Shown piece by piece: positions 29,694 through 39,504 of a stretch of DNA of 64,000 nt (positions are counted from its first letter, which is position 1; each line of letters begins with the position of its first letter). Where the stretch lies: NCBI GenBank assembly GCA_943787265.1, contig CALSLT010000043.1, positions 36,982 through 100,981 of the forward strand, written 5' to 3'. The notes under the pieces were generated by a model, which saw only the letters and a list, made by a program, of their open reading frames with translations, searched no databases and was not told where the DNA came from. Position numbers and translations under genes: made by a program. This DNA is from an uncultured Planctomycetaceae bacterium (GTDB taxonomy: Bacteria; Planctomycetota; Planctomycetia; Planctomycetales; Planctomycetaceae).

Positions 29694-30710
29694 TCACTTC
29701 ACGCCGCTGTATTGGCCTGTCAGTTTCTCGCGAATGAATTCCATCGACCGTTGGAATGCCTCGTCGATCAACTTTCGGTCTCCACCCCACAGGCTATGAC
29801 CGCCGCCCTCGATCGTGATCACCTCTTGAGACACGCCGTGGCGTTTTAGCTCGCTTGCCATGGCTAACGACTGCTCAACTGGGACGTCTTTGTCCGCAGT
29901 GCCATGCAGAAACAGTGTTGGCGGGTAATTTGACGTTACATTTCGAACCGGGCAAAACGGAGTAATCTTGTCTTGATCTGTCGCCGGATTCAGGCCACTG
30001 ATGGTGTTGAGCCACTGCCCGGTTTGCTTGAGGTAAAGGAAGAAGGTTGAGCGACCACGACCGTTCGTTTGATTGGTCCGAGTCAGAACTTCACGACCAA
30101 CTCCGGTCCAAGCATCTTCTTTTGAGATCCACTTGCCTTTGCGATAGGACTGATTCGGCTGCGTTGTCCAGTCTCCATCCACGTCGCCAAAGCCCCAGTA
30201 GGAAACGATAGCCGTCGGCGGAGCGTCCGTGCTAAACCCACTCATCAGTGCGAGATACCCTCCCGCGGATGCGCCCGCAACAACCAGACGCGACGGGTCG
30301 GCATTGAACAGTTCAGGACCGGCTTGGCGAACCCACTTCAGTCCATCCCTCACGTCCGAAATGATCTCGTGCAGTTGAGCTTCCGGAGCCAATCGATAGC
30401 CAAGAGACACGATCACAAACTGTTCCGCTTCGGCCAGTTCGAGCAACTGCTTTGGGACGCCGGTACGACTGCCCATGATCAGCGCCCCGCTGTGAAGCCA
30501 AACCACGACCGGCCGCTTTTCGGAACTGGCATGGCGGTGGACGTCAGCTCGTATCTTTAAATCTTTGACCGTCTTATACGTGAACTCCGTTTTCGAGAAC
30601 TTTGCTGGCTGATCGTCAGCTTGAAGCTTCTGGAGATCTGCAGCGCACAGTGCGAGCAGTAAGACAAAAACGAGCGTCGCACACCGCTGCGGAAGACGGA
30701 TTTCAATCAT
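29694..30710 (-). CDS. Exported alpha/beta hydrolase (esterase-like)
   Basis: The start is the ATG at 30710 (MIEIRLPQRC), which opens a signal peptide (LVFVLLLALCAADL); a longer upstream extension is unlikely. The product has 338 residues. Oxyanion segment WLHSGALIMGSR, nucleophile GASAGGY, Asp in HGTADKDVP and His in GGGHSLWGG define the fold. It is a second, only distantly similar member of the same broad family as the hydrolase at 8,810. The substrate is unknown. Confidence 0.85.
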   Translation of the reverse strand: MIEIRLPQRCATLVFVLLLALCAADLQKLQADDQPAKFSKTEFTYKTVKDLKIRADVHRHASSEKRPVVVWLHSGALIMGSRTGVPKQLLELAEAEQFVIVSLGYRLAPEAQLHEIISDVRDGLKWVRQAGPELFNADPSRLVVAGASAGGYLALMSGFSTDAPPTAIVSYWGFGDVDGDWTTQPNQSYRKGKWISKEDAWTGVGREVLTRTNQTNGRGRSTFFLYLKQTGQWLNTISGLNPATDQDKITPFCPVRNVTSNYPPTLFLHGTADKDVPVEQSLAMASELKRHGVSQEVITIEGGGHSLWGGDRKLIDEAFQRSMEFIREKLTGQYSGVK

Positions 30711-30835
30711 AAGAGTTCTCACTCTGTCTATTGGAGTTTCGAGTATCCAACTTCGCGACCGATCCAGTCGCAAGGAATCCAACGTTGCTATTGTGCAGTG
30801 TCATGCACATTCTCGCTTTTCGTTTTTATCAAGTG

Positions 30836-31358
30836 CCGAGCTATTCGATCCGAGATTGCTTGCGTGTTGACACGGTTGCAATTTGCCGCGATCGCGATCG
30901 TGATTTCTGCTTCCGGATAGCACGCAAGGTCCGAACGGAACCCGCTGACGCCTCTATCGTGACGAATGACTTGCTGACCGTCGAATTTTCCAGTTCAAAT
31001 TCCCAGCCCATAGTCAGACGCTTTTGCACCGTTGAGTTTTCCCCGCAGTTGTCATCTGCCGAAACGATTCTTTTGTCAGCACGCAATGAGCCACGAGTCC
31101 TCGCTGCAAGATTATCAAGTCAGTCACCGTTGTTGCCAGGTTGCCTGCTCCGATTGTTTGATCGATGTTGATGTGTGGCGCATTCCTCAAGACACCACCC
31201 CAGTGTGTGTAGCCTGCGGCTCGATGCGGAGTAATCCTCAGAGCACTGTCGCAATATGTCCGTTGCAATCCGTGCTTTTTAAATAGTCGATGCTAGACGA
31301 ACTCGCGGAACGAAATTTCCGACGCGTGTTCGATGACCAGTCCCCCGAAAAAAGTAGC
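30836..31358 (-). pseudogene. Class C beta-lactamase-family (S12) gene remnant
   Basis: Translated on the minus strand, consecutive pieces match one serine beta-lactamase-like protein: GLVIEHASEISFREFV, a TAG stop, HRLFKKHGLQRTY, HRAAGYTHWGG, GAGNLATTVTDLIILQRGL and ESFRQMTTAGKLNGAKASDYG. A further frame change then gives FDGQQVIRHDRGVSGFRSDL and YPEAEITIAIAANCNRVNTQ. At least one nonsense and two frameshift changes are needed. The 5' half, with the catalytic SxxK, is missing; the homology stops where an IS3 fragment begins at about 31,360. This is an inactive relic. Confidence 0.8.
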
Positions 31359-31363
31359 CTGCG

Positions 31364-31699
31364 TTGCAGTCGGCGCTGGCGAAGCGTCGTCCATGTACGA
31401 AGGGATTGATTCACCATTCGTATCGAGGCAGCCAGTATGCGAGTCATGCGTTCCAGGAGTTGCTTCGAAAGGAGAACATCACGTGCAGCATGAGCCGTCA
31501 AGGTAACTGCTGGGATAATGCGATGATGGAGAGTTTCTTCGCTACGCTGAAACAGGAACGAGTCTACCAGGAAGACTACGCGACACGAGCCCAGGCTCGT
31601 TCAAGTGTCTTCGATTACATCGAACGCTTTGACAATCGCAAACGCCGGCATTCAGCGCTGGGGCAACTGAGTCCTGAGCAAGATGAAATGACACTCTGA
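31364..31699 (+). pseudogene. IS3-family OrfB transposase, C-terminal fragment
   Basis: It shows HSYRGSQYASHAFQELL, SMSRQGNCWDNAMMESFFATLK and YIERFDNRKRRHSALGQLSP, which are typical of the second half of an IS3 DDE transposase. The catalytic Asp of the usual HSDRGSQY is replaced by Tyr, and the first 60% of the protein is absent. It abuts the beta-lactamase relic. Confidence 0.85.
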
Positions 31700-32273
31700 G
31701 CCCGCCAGTGATGGCACATTCCACAGAAATAATCACCCATTCCCAACAACCCATAACTCGCACCCACCAAAACTAGGGAAGTTCATCTCGCCCGTGCCTT
31801 CGGTTTGCGGGACCGACGTGTCGAGTAGTCCTTCGCTGACGACATCTTTCCCGGCAGACCGACGCTGAATCAGGAGCATCCCACCACGAGTCGCCGTCGC
31901 TGTTTTGTAAGTGAAACCTCAGAATCAGGCGTTACTTCCAGTGAGCAGCCTTCGTACGGCTTGGGCCTTCTCATCGTCGCTCAGTGGTCGTATCGCGATC
32001 ATTGTCAAAGCCGCCGCAAAGTTTCCTGCCGTGGCTGCGTCAACCGAATTGTCGGCCGTTGGTTGATTCTTTCAGGCTGACTCCTGTGTGATCGGGGTAA
32101 CTTTGGCGAAAGTCTCAGCTCAGTGATCCGAACGTGATTGACAATTTGAGAAGATATTTCGAATTCATTCCTTACCGGCGGATGCGTGACACCCCACAAT
32201 CATGCCTGCTGTTCTGTGGGCATTCTTTGCTTGTCCGCATGCAGCGCACAGTAGCCTTTCAGAAAGGGACGCA
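31700..32273. other. Intergenic region with a small coding relic
   Basis: There is no intact gene. On the minus strand at about 31,940-32,060 a short readable end (FAAALTMIAIRPLSDDEKAQAVRRLL, with a natural stop) looks like the C-terminus of a lost protein. I cannot name it. Confidence 0.4.
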
Positions 32274-33852
32274 ATGGACGAAGAACATCCGATCGAAATC
32301 AACCGGCGGGACCTTCTGCGAAATGCCGCGGCGGCAACACTTGCCGGCTCGGTCGCTTCTGCGACGCCAGGAACGGACGCTGTCGCTCAGGAGAGAGCAG
32401 CCGAACGACAGTCCCCCAGAACCGCGAGCGATCCAACGCTCATTCGGCGTGAAAATAAGAAGCAGGGTTCGCGCGACTGGCAACTCACACGAGTGCGACT
32501 CGACAAACGCGGCGGCCTGCGTTGTCCGCCAATTGAAGGGTACTGTTCGAAGCAAAGCGTGTCGGCAGGCGAGTCGATCGACATCATGGTGTCGACCGAT
32601 CCCGCTCAGAAATTCAGCATCGAGATTTTCCGTACCGGCTACTACGGAGGTCGCGGTGCCCGGTTGATGGCAGAACTGGGACCATTCAACGGTACCGCTC
32701 AACCGCTTCCGGAAGTTGGCGAGAAGCGCATTCGGGAATGCAAGTGGGAACCGTCAACGACGTTGACGATCCCCGACGACTGGCCCAGCGGCGTTTATCT
32801 GGGGCGACTCACGACAGAGTCCGACTCATCGGGCTTCGGTTACTGGCAGAACTATGTTGTGTTCATCGTGCGTGACGACCGGCCCGCCGACATCCTGCTG
32901 CAATGTTCCGACAACACGTGGCGGTCCTACAACCAGTGGCCCGATGGTTATTTGGTCTACACGCATCCCAAAGGCAATCAGGGACCGTGGGCCGACGTCA
33001 GTTTCGATCGACCTTACGGAAAGTATTCGCAGATCTTCGAGAACCCGCAGACGATTGGTTTGGGCGAATGGTTGTGCTTTGAGTTTCCAATGGCGTACTG
33101 GCTGGAGAAGCACGGTTACGACGTCACGTACTGCTCGAACAGCGACATGCTGACGCCGCGATTGCGGCCTGCGGTGCAAAGCGTTTATCAGCATCGGGCA
33201 CGACGAGTACTGGGACATCCGGCAGTACAACAGTGCCGTCAAGATGCGCGACAAGGGTGTCAACCTGCTGTTTCTGTCGGGCAATTCGGTGTGCTGGGTG
33301 ACTCCGTTCCGCGCGAGTTCAAACGGCGATCCCAATCGCATCATCTTCCGAGGCGGGCCGTATGGCGGGGATTACAAATTCGCCGAGGCCCGCGAAAAGG
33401 ACAACGGCCCGTTTCCACACCACGGTCCAGACGAGGGTTACCTGATGGGTTCGCGAAACGTCGATCCCGTGAACGGAGGCGGTGACTGGGTCTGCTCGAA
33501 ACCGGACCACTGGATCTTCGATGGAACCGGGATGAAGAAAGGCGAGGCCATCCCCGGCTTGATCGGGTGGGAGTATCACGGAGATCCACCGAAAGACATT
33601 CCTGGTCTGGAGATCGTCGCCGAAGGAACGGCACTGCAAGGGGGAGTGAATCCACAGCAATGGACATCCACCATTTACCCCGGTCCGAAAGACAACTTCG
33701 TGTTCAATGCGTCGACGATCTGGTGGTGCCAGGATCTGGCGAGTCCTCCTGGCCACTGGCTCCCCTGGTCACACTGGTCCCGACCTTACGGTCCCGACGA
33801 CCGCGTGCAGCAGATTACCCACAACCTGTTACGGCGAGCGATCAGAAAATAG
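32274..33852 (+). pseudogene. Tat-exported N,N-dimethylformamidase-like protein, one frameshift
   Basis: The start ATG at 32274 follows AAGGGAC. A twin-arginine signal (INRRDLLRNAAAATLAG) leads to a large domain resembling the beta subunit of N,N-dimethylformamidase: FRTGYYGGRGARLM, ADILLQCSDNTWRSYNQW, GHDEYWDIRQYNSAV, FLSGNSVCW and GLIGWEYHG. The frame moves by one base at about 33,160 (SNSDMLTP, then LRCKAFISIGHDEYW), so two overlapping frames are needed to read it (32274 to about 33160, and about 33160 to 33852). The rest is intact. It may be a recent mutation or a sequence error. Domain function is by homology; the true substrate is unknown. Confidence 0.8.
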
Positions 33853-34380
33853 CCACCCGCAGGAATTGCGAACCCAAGTACCGGATAACCACGAGAAGGA
33901 ACTGCGAGTTACCCTGGCGCCTGTAGGGGCAAAATACTCAGTTGCCCCACCCCTTCATTCTCATAAATTGCGTTGGCTCAGATTCTTCCGTCTCAACTGC
34001 TTGATTTCAGCTGTGCGGCTTCGAAAAAAGTTGTGCCGAAAGGACGTTTGGGGTTCGGCGAGCTTTTTGACCATACGGGGCCTTCCAGAGGCGTTCGTCG
34101 CACGACTTGGAATGGAACCGTTAGCGCACAGAACACACTTTATTTCGCGCTGTCGAACCACTTCACAGCGTCGATATCAGCGCCAGACCGCGGCGCAGAT
34201 ATGTCCCGGCAGCTCTTCGCAGCCCTGAACCGTTTGTCGAACCTCATCGAGTGTCGGCCATGACGTGGCCAATTCTGTTGGCTCGTTTTTGTGCCACTTT
34301 TTGGCCCGGACGGCTGATTCCGGCTGAGAGTGATTGCAAGCGGTTGAGTCGTCGGCGCCTTCCGACTCACCAGAAACGAC
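33853..34380. other. Intergenic region
   Basis: About 530 bp without a supported gene. Several small frames exist on both strands, but none shows a recognisable domain or a ribosome-binding site. Confidence 0.4.
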
Positions 34381-34421
34381 AAGACGCAACCCGTTGCCAG
34401 AGCAACTGATTGCGTCTTTTT
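34381..34421 (+). terminator. Strong two-part hairpin terminator
   Basis: The outer stem AAGACGCAA / TTGCGTCTT encloses an inner stem GTTGC / GCAAC and is followed by TTT. On the plus strand it ends in a T-run; on the minus strand it lies 30 bases past the tRNA-Ser 3' end. Confidence 0.7.
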
Positions 34422-34449
34422 GAGACTCGTTGAGAGCCTTTGAATCAAA

Positions 34450-34510
<61 letters not shown>

Positions 34511-35292
34511 AATACGCGTTTATCTTGGATAGAATTTGGATAGATTTCCTGAGAATTCTTCGCCGGACACTTAGTTTTTGCATTCTCAAGGTTGTTATTG
34601 AAGTGCACATGAATGGCGGCCACATGGGCCAACAGTGTTGCGCATCTGTTGCGCGATCAAGAAGGCCGGATTCATTCGGAATCTCTCGACGCTGTAGTTG
34701 GCTGGCATGAATCCGATATCAATGTGCTCGCGTTACGAAAAGTTCAGCACTGTTGTCGTGAAGACGACGCGACGGATCATCTTCAAAGACGGCGTCCCCA
34801 CACGTGAACCCAATGCTGCGTCAAATCGGTGTCAGAACCTTTCAGCTTCTTCCCTGAGCAAGCGACTGTTTCAGCAGAAAGGCGGCTCGTGGCGAGACTC
34901 CCGACAGGATTCGAATCTGTGATTTCTTTCCAGATTCTACATGGCATCTACAGTGGACACTGAGGGCTATAGGACAGCAATCTCTGTAGAAGACGTGCGG
35001 AAAGTCGTTTCAAGGAGTTGGTTCGTCGGTCAATTGGGTTGGGCATGAATGGCCCCGTCTGTGTCAGATTCGTGTCAACTATCTGACTTGTCGACGAAGC
35101 TGATCGAACTTCATGTTCGAGACTCATTGCTTCGTTTACTTTCGACGATCAACAGCAGTCGCTTGAACGCGAGACCGATCCTCGGCGAGCTCTTCCGGTA
35201 TTGAGGATGCCCTGTTTACTGCCACATTGAACTTCGTGCGACTCAGCACCTGAGGACTGGCAAGCCGCCGCGTTGGCACTACAGAAAGATCC
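34511..35292. other. Island left flank without genes
   Basis: No gene is supported. The region contains a second tRNA 3'-like fragment (34896-34922) and direct CTATCCAA repeats beside the tRNA-Ser half. Confidence 0.45.
34896..34922 (-). tRNA. tRNA 3'-end-like fragment (T-arm)
   Basis: On the minus strand ACAGATTCGAATCCTGT forms a T-arm (four of five stem pairs, loop TTCGAAT) followed by CGGGAGT, which would be the 3' acceptor strand. No anticodon arm is recognisable upstream. It is a relic or old attachment site; identity is not assignable. Confidence 0.45.
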
Positions 35293-35304
35293 GACTCAAC
35301 GACC

Positions 35305-36593
35305 AGGGTAAACGCAAACTAAATGGGTTTGATAGCAAGGACTTGCATCAGGTAGTCGACGTTCCATCCGGCCATTCGTCGTCTCATGGCGATGCTTTCC
35401 TTGTCGTTCTGCTGCTTCAGGAGGCTGATCGCGAAACGTTTCAACCATGCCAGGTTGTCGGCGGCAAAGCGGTCACGGACTCGACTGTCATCCTCTCGAA
35501 ACGTCACGTCCAGGCACCAGTGCAGACTGTTTTCGATTCCCCAGTGACCACGACCTGCTGCTGCGAAACGACGTACTCCCAAGCTCAGCGACGAGATAAA
35601 GAAGCGAATGTCAGTGGTTTCTTTTCCGCCTTGTAGACTCGTTCGAACGGCCACGCCAATCGTCTTCAACTCCTTCCACAGTGACGCACCAGGCAGCGTC
35701 TTTGGGACGGGCAGATGGAAGTACTCCACCGTGTCTTCGCGACCGTGACCTTTCGTCGTTTCTACATACCGCTCAACGGTGGTTGTGGAAAAGTCGTTTT
35801 CCATTTGCTCGATCACCCAGTCCATCGCCCCCTGATACAGCGTGCCCTGGTTTCCTTTCAGAGCCAGCAGGTAGTCTCCACCTTTGTCAACAATCTTTGC
35901 GGCAATGTTCTTCTGGCAGCCCGCCGCATCGATGGTCACGATCGCGTTGTTCAGCTCGATTTGATCAATCAGCTCGGGAATCGCCGTGATTTCGTTGGAT
36001 TTCTCCTCGGTCGCCAACTGTCCCAGACTGATTCCTCGCTGCACGGACCAGGCGCTCACAAGAAACAACGGTCCGAGACTTTTTTTCCGGTCATGCGAAC
36101 GCCGCAAAGCTTTACCATCAATCGCGATCACCTCATCAGTGAGGCCACCAGCGTCCCGTTGACGCAAACTTGCAATCCATTGCTCGAAGCATGCTTGAAA
36201 GGCGGCTGGCCGCAGCGCCGCCAGCAGTCGGCCAATCGTGTCGTGAGACGGGATGCCGTGGGGAAGTTCGAGGTACTTCTTCAACCACGCCGCGTGCGCC
36301 CGCGCCCACACTCCAATCGCTTTCGGACCATCCGCGCCTGCGAGCACTCCGCACACGCTGATGACAATCAGGTCTGACAGCAGATGGTGCCGATTGATCG
36401 AGCTGCGAGGATCCTCCAGATCATCGAAATACTCCAGAATCGAAACAGCATCGTCGTGTGTTACTACCTGCATTGATGGCTCTCCATAACCGGTCGACAG
36501 TCTCGTCTCGGAAAGCACATCAGTAGTAGAATTCACGCACGAGCGCAAGTCGACCTGCCTTTTGCAGACCCCCCTGAAGTGCGCGTCGGCCCT
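35305..36593 (-). mobile_element. ISAs1-family insertion sequence, intact
   Basis: The 1,289-bp element has ends AGGGTAAACGC (left) and the complement of AGGGCCGACGC (right). It is flanked by a perfect 12-bp direct repeat GACTCAACGACC at 35293-35304 and 36594-36605, read as target duplication. One full transposase gene is inside. Confidence 0.85.
35319..36473 (-). CDS. ISAs1 family transposase
   Basis: I chose the ATG at 36473 (MQVVTHDDAVSILEYF). The product has 384 residues. It shows the family N-terminal segment FDDLEDPRSSINRHHLLSDL and the DDE core: VIAIDGKALRRS, VTIDAAGCQKNIA, and GHWGIENSLHWCLDVTFRED, which holds the catalytic Glu. No frameshift or stop is seen, so it may be active. Confidence 0.93.
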   Translation of the reverse strand: MQVVTHDDAVSILEYFDDLEDPRSSINRHHLLSDLIVISVCGVLAGADGPKAIGVWARAHAAWLKKYLELPHGIPSHDTIGRLLAALRPAAFQACFEQWIASLRQRDAGGLTDEVIAIDGKALRRSHDRKKSLGPLFLVSAWSVQRGISLGQLATEEKSNEITAIPELIDQIELNNAIVTIDAAGCQKNIAAKIVDKGGDYLLALKGNQGTLYQGAMDWVIEQMENDFSTTTVERYVETTKGHGREDTVEYFHLPVPKTLPGASLWKELKTIGVAVRTSLQGGKETTDIRFFISSLSLGVRRFAAAGRGHWGIENSLHWCLDVTFREDDSRVRDRFAADNLAWLKRFAISLLKQQNDKESIAMRRRMAGWNVDYLMQVLAIKPI

Positions 36594-36661
36594 GACTCAA
36601 CGACCGGCCGGATAGAGTTGATGGGCCTGAGAGCCAAGCATTGCAGGATCAGCGCCCCAAA

Positions 36662-36686
36662 TTCCGCGTCTAGGACTTGAACCTAG
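36662..36686 (-). tRNA. tRNA 3'-end-like fragment
   Basis: On the minus strand CTAGG-TTCAAGT-CCTAG forms a perfect T-arm followed by ACGCGGA and A, as in a 3' acceptor strand with discriminator. No matching 5' strand (TCCGCGT) or anticodon arm lies within 90 bases, so it is a partial copy. Confidence 0.5.
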
Positions 36687-37098
36687 CCATAGGCATGTTG
36701 GTAAAGGGTTGGGCAAATGTCGCATTCACGTTGTAAGTGCATGCGCCGGAAGGAAAAACGGTCTCGCGACCATGTGACTTGGATGGTATGCCCGTTGCTC
36801 TTGTACGGCAAGCTTTGCCCCCAATCTGCCCCCTGAATCCGCAGCAGAGGAAGTGGCGGCACACAGGTGACTACTCTCCGGACAATTGAACCGACATGAC
36901 TCGATCCCGATTCAACCTCTGAGTGAAGTACACCGGTTTTCGAGACCGAAGAAGCGGTATTTCTCTTGCGTAGAATCTGCATTGGTTTGGGAGAGATTAT
37001 CCCATTGGGCACTTGGTATTTCGAACAACGACGTGAGGTGGTGACAGTTTCACGGACAGTTGAGTCTCTTATTTTGGGTTCCAGAAAGGAGCCTGAAA
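36687..37098. other. Non-coding stretch
   Basis: About 400 bp between the tRNA-like fragment and an IS3 orfA remnant. Frames here have no recognisable domain. Confidence 0.35.
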
Positions 37099-37425
37099 AT
37101 GGCGAAGGAGAACACGTCGATTCATGAGAAGCCAACACGTCGCCGGTACACGAAAGAGTTCCGGGAAGAGGCGGTTCAGATGATGCTTGATGGTCATTCG
37201 GCGGCGTCGGTGGCCGAACGACTGGGACTGTCAGGGACGAACATTCTGTATCGCTGGAAACAGCAGGTGCTTGCCAGCAGCGGTCCGGCTGCAGGTTCTC
37301 TGGAGCAACGGTTGCGGGAAGTTGAAGCGGAACTGCGGCGGACTCGGCAGGAACGTGACATCCTAAAAAAAGTTGCGCCAGGCAAAGTTCGGGAGAGGGG
37401 GATGTGTTATGACGTCATAATCTGA
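37099..37425 (+). pseudogene. IS3-family OrfA transposase, truncated element
   Basis: The ATG at 37099 follows AGAAAGGAGC closely. It encodes an HTH protein (YTKEFREEAVQMMLDG, SAASVAERLGLSGTNILYRW) with the leucine-zipper-like tail LEQRLREVEAELRRTRQERDILKK. The A6 slippery run is present, but the natural orfA end and the whole of orfB are missing; after VAPGKV the sequence turns into unrelated DNA. It is not the same IS as the three IS3 copies further right. Confidence 0.8.
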
Positions 37426-37962
37426 AACCTTTCGCTGGAACCCAGTGAGACAATCTCACCCGGTAGTGCATGACCAGCAGCCGGAAGCGAGTGTTGCGTG
37501 GTGTTCGGGTAACCGTCACTGCGAAGCGTACACAACGAGTCCAGAAGCCATGCTATCGAGCCTCGAAAGAGGATTTCACGTTGGAGCTTTCGTTTTCTTT
37601 TTAGCGGGAGCCGTGCGACAGCCGCGTTGTGGTTAGTGGTTGTCGTCCGACCGGGGTCGAAGAACATGAGCAGATGGATTTTGGGGTTCCCCGGAAACCT
37701 GGGAGGCCCTGTTGTTTCCACGTGAAGAATCCGGAAGAGAGACCGGGTGACCAACTCCAGGTCCATCGTTCTGCTTGCGGTGGCGGCGGGAGATACGAAA
37801 CGAACCGCCAGCACACGTGGTATTGCCGAGCGACGCGAAGCGAGGCAGGACGGACAGCAGGGAATCGGAGCGTCCTGATAGTACCGTTGATGTCGGGGAA
37901 CCCGCGCTCAGCGGGGACCCGGCGGAGGGAAGCGGGACGTCACATCAAACAACCGTTGTTGG
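37426..37962. other. Possible 5' part of a group II intron
   Basis: This GC-rich, hairpin-prone region lies directly upstream of the reverse transcriptase frame. Its position suits the 5' ribozyme part of a group II intron, but I cannot prove the fold. A 130-codon open frame here (37629-38021) has no domain and is not called. Confidence 0.35.
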
Positions 37963-38010
37963 GAACTACGTCGGGGGCTCAGAAACCTGAATCACGTATC
38001 AACGAAACAG

Positions 38011-39504
38011 CAGCCCGTTGAAGAACGCTGGTTGTTGCTGGTCATAAGGTGCAGGTTGGTGTGAGAAATTTCGGGCGGTGTTGATGGTCGTGGACTCGGT
38101 GGAATGGGTTGGTGCGACTGAGGAGTCGCTGGGAACGTTTCAGGGCGGCTTGAAGTGGCGAAAACATTGAGATCAGCAGTCCTGGGAGACCCGCGAACTC
38201 TCGGGGTTTGCCGCTGCCCAGTAGTTTTCGCAGGATCAGACCGAGGTTGTGAGCGGCGACTGTCAGCCGGACTTTCTTGCGGTTGTTCTCCAGGCCTCGC
38301 AGCCGGGTGCGGCGGGCCCCTCCCGTTTCGCAGACGTGAGCGAAGCTTCTTTCGACACGCTCGCATCGCAGTTTCTGCAGACGCTTGTTGCGTTCGCCTT
38401 TCAGACGACGGCGGTTGGCTCGGTACGCGACTTCGTAATCAGCGGGCTTGTCCGTCCAGCGACGGTTCGGACCATCCGGCTCGCAGATGTATGTTCGCAA
38501 TTCGTCCGCCCGGGACTTCGCTAGCGTTTCGTTTTTGTGGTAGCCCTTGTCGCCGACGACCTCTTTGATTGCCGCGTCGCTGTCGGCCTGCTGCACGTTG
38601 CCTTGAGCGGTGTTGACGCTGTCCAGCAGCGTCTTACCGTCGGACTCGTTGCCGTAATAGATCTCGGCAGACAGGATTGCTTCAGTCTCAAGGTCGACCG
38701 TGTGTTCCTGCTTGTACGACAGATGCGTGTGGCCCTTCTTCATCTTCATAATGCGGGCGTCAGGGTCGCTTGAACTTTGCCAGTCCTGATTGGACGCCTT
38801 CTTGCCTTTGCGTTTTCGATCGAACTTCCGCAGGTCGTCGTCGCTGTTGATTTCGACGCCGTCAGCTTCGGCCAGACCGAGGACGTACGCTTCCCAGTCC
38901 TCGCCGGTGTCCCGCCGCACGATCGACTTCATCGCCGCGTTGGCTTCCAAAAGAGTTGAATCGACACCGACAGTCTTGCCTTTCAACAGCCCGTGTTCTT
39001 CGACCAGCGACAGCACGAATGCAAAGACCTGCTCGAACACTTCCAGAGGAAGTCGCTGACGGATGCGCGTCAGGCTCGAATGCTCCGGGGTGTTCTCATG
39101 CAATTCGTACCCAAGAAACTTCCGCAACGACAGGCTGTCCCGACATCGCCACGCAATGCCTCGCTGAGAATCGATGCCCTCAAAGTACCCCACAAAGATC
39201 ATGCGGAAGTAGATGCCTGGCGGAATGCCGGGACGACCACCTTCTTTGTAAAATGGCTCGCACAACGACTCGGCAAAGTTGTCGAACTCCCCGTCGCGGA
39301 GCACACGATTCAGGGCGTCGTAAAACACATGCCCGATCGAAGCTGGCAACTTCGCCGTCGCCACCCAAAGTTCCTGCTGCCGCTCCGTTCGACGCTGACC
39401 AAGTGCCATCTGTAATTCTCCATTGCTCAATCTCAAGACCCGGAGCAGGATAGCGCGAACTCATATTCAGTCCAGGTCAGTTGGCCAGCTTTTTCAACGG
39501 GCTG
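38011..39504 (-). mobile_element. IS1182-family insertion sequence
   Basis: The 1,494-bp element has terminal inverted repeats CAGCCCGTTGAAGAACGCTGG (left, one base off) and the complement of CAGCCCGTTGAAAAAGCTGG (right). It interrupts the reverse transcriptase codon by codon. Flanks ACAG and ATAG are not an exact duplication. Confidence 0.88.
38042..39409 (-). CDS. IS1182 family transposase
   Basis: The start is the ATG at 39409 (MALGQRRTERQQELWV). The product has 455 residues: N-terminal DUF772 domain (YFRMIFVGYFEGIDSQRGIAWRC at about 75-100) followed by the DDE domain (VGVDSTLLEANAA; VVGDKGYHKNETL; CERVERSFAHVCETGGARR with the Glu). Intact. A 5' fragment of a close relative (about 90% similar) occurs at 44,182. 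Confidence 0.92.
   Translation of the reverse strand: MALGQRRTERQQELWVATAKLPASIGHVFYDALNRVLRDGEFDNFAESLCEPFYKEGGRPGIPPGIYFRMIFVGYFEGIDSQRGIAWRCRDSLSLRKFLGYELHENTPEHSSLTRIRQRLPLEVFEQVFAFVLSLVEEHGLLKGKTVGVDSTLLEANAAMKSIVRRDTGEDWEAYVLGLAEADGVEINSDDDLRKFDRKRKGKKASNQDWQSSSDPDARIMKMKKGHTHLSYKQEHTVDLETEAILSAEIYYGNESDGKTLLDSVNTAQGNVQQADSDAAIKEVVGDKGYHKNETLAKSRADELRTYICEPDGPNRRWTDKPADYEVAYRANRRRLKGERNKRLQKLRCERVERSFAHVCETGGARRTRLRGLENNRKKVRLTVAAHNLGLILRKLLGSGKPREFAGLPGLLISMFSPLQAALKRSQRLLSRTNPFHRVHDHQHRPKFLTPTCTL

Noticed and set aside
37629..38021. 130-codon frame upstream of the IS1182 element
   Set aside because: It lies in the wrong frame for the reverse transcriptase and enters the IS end; composition looks non-coding.
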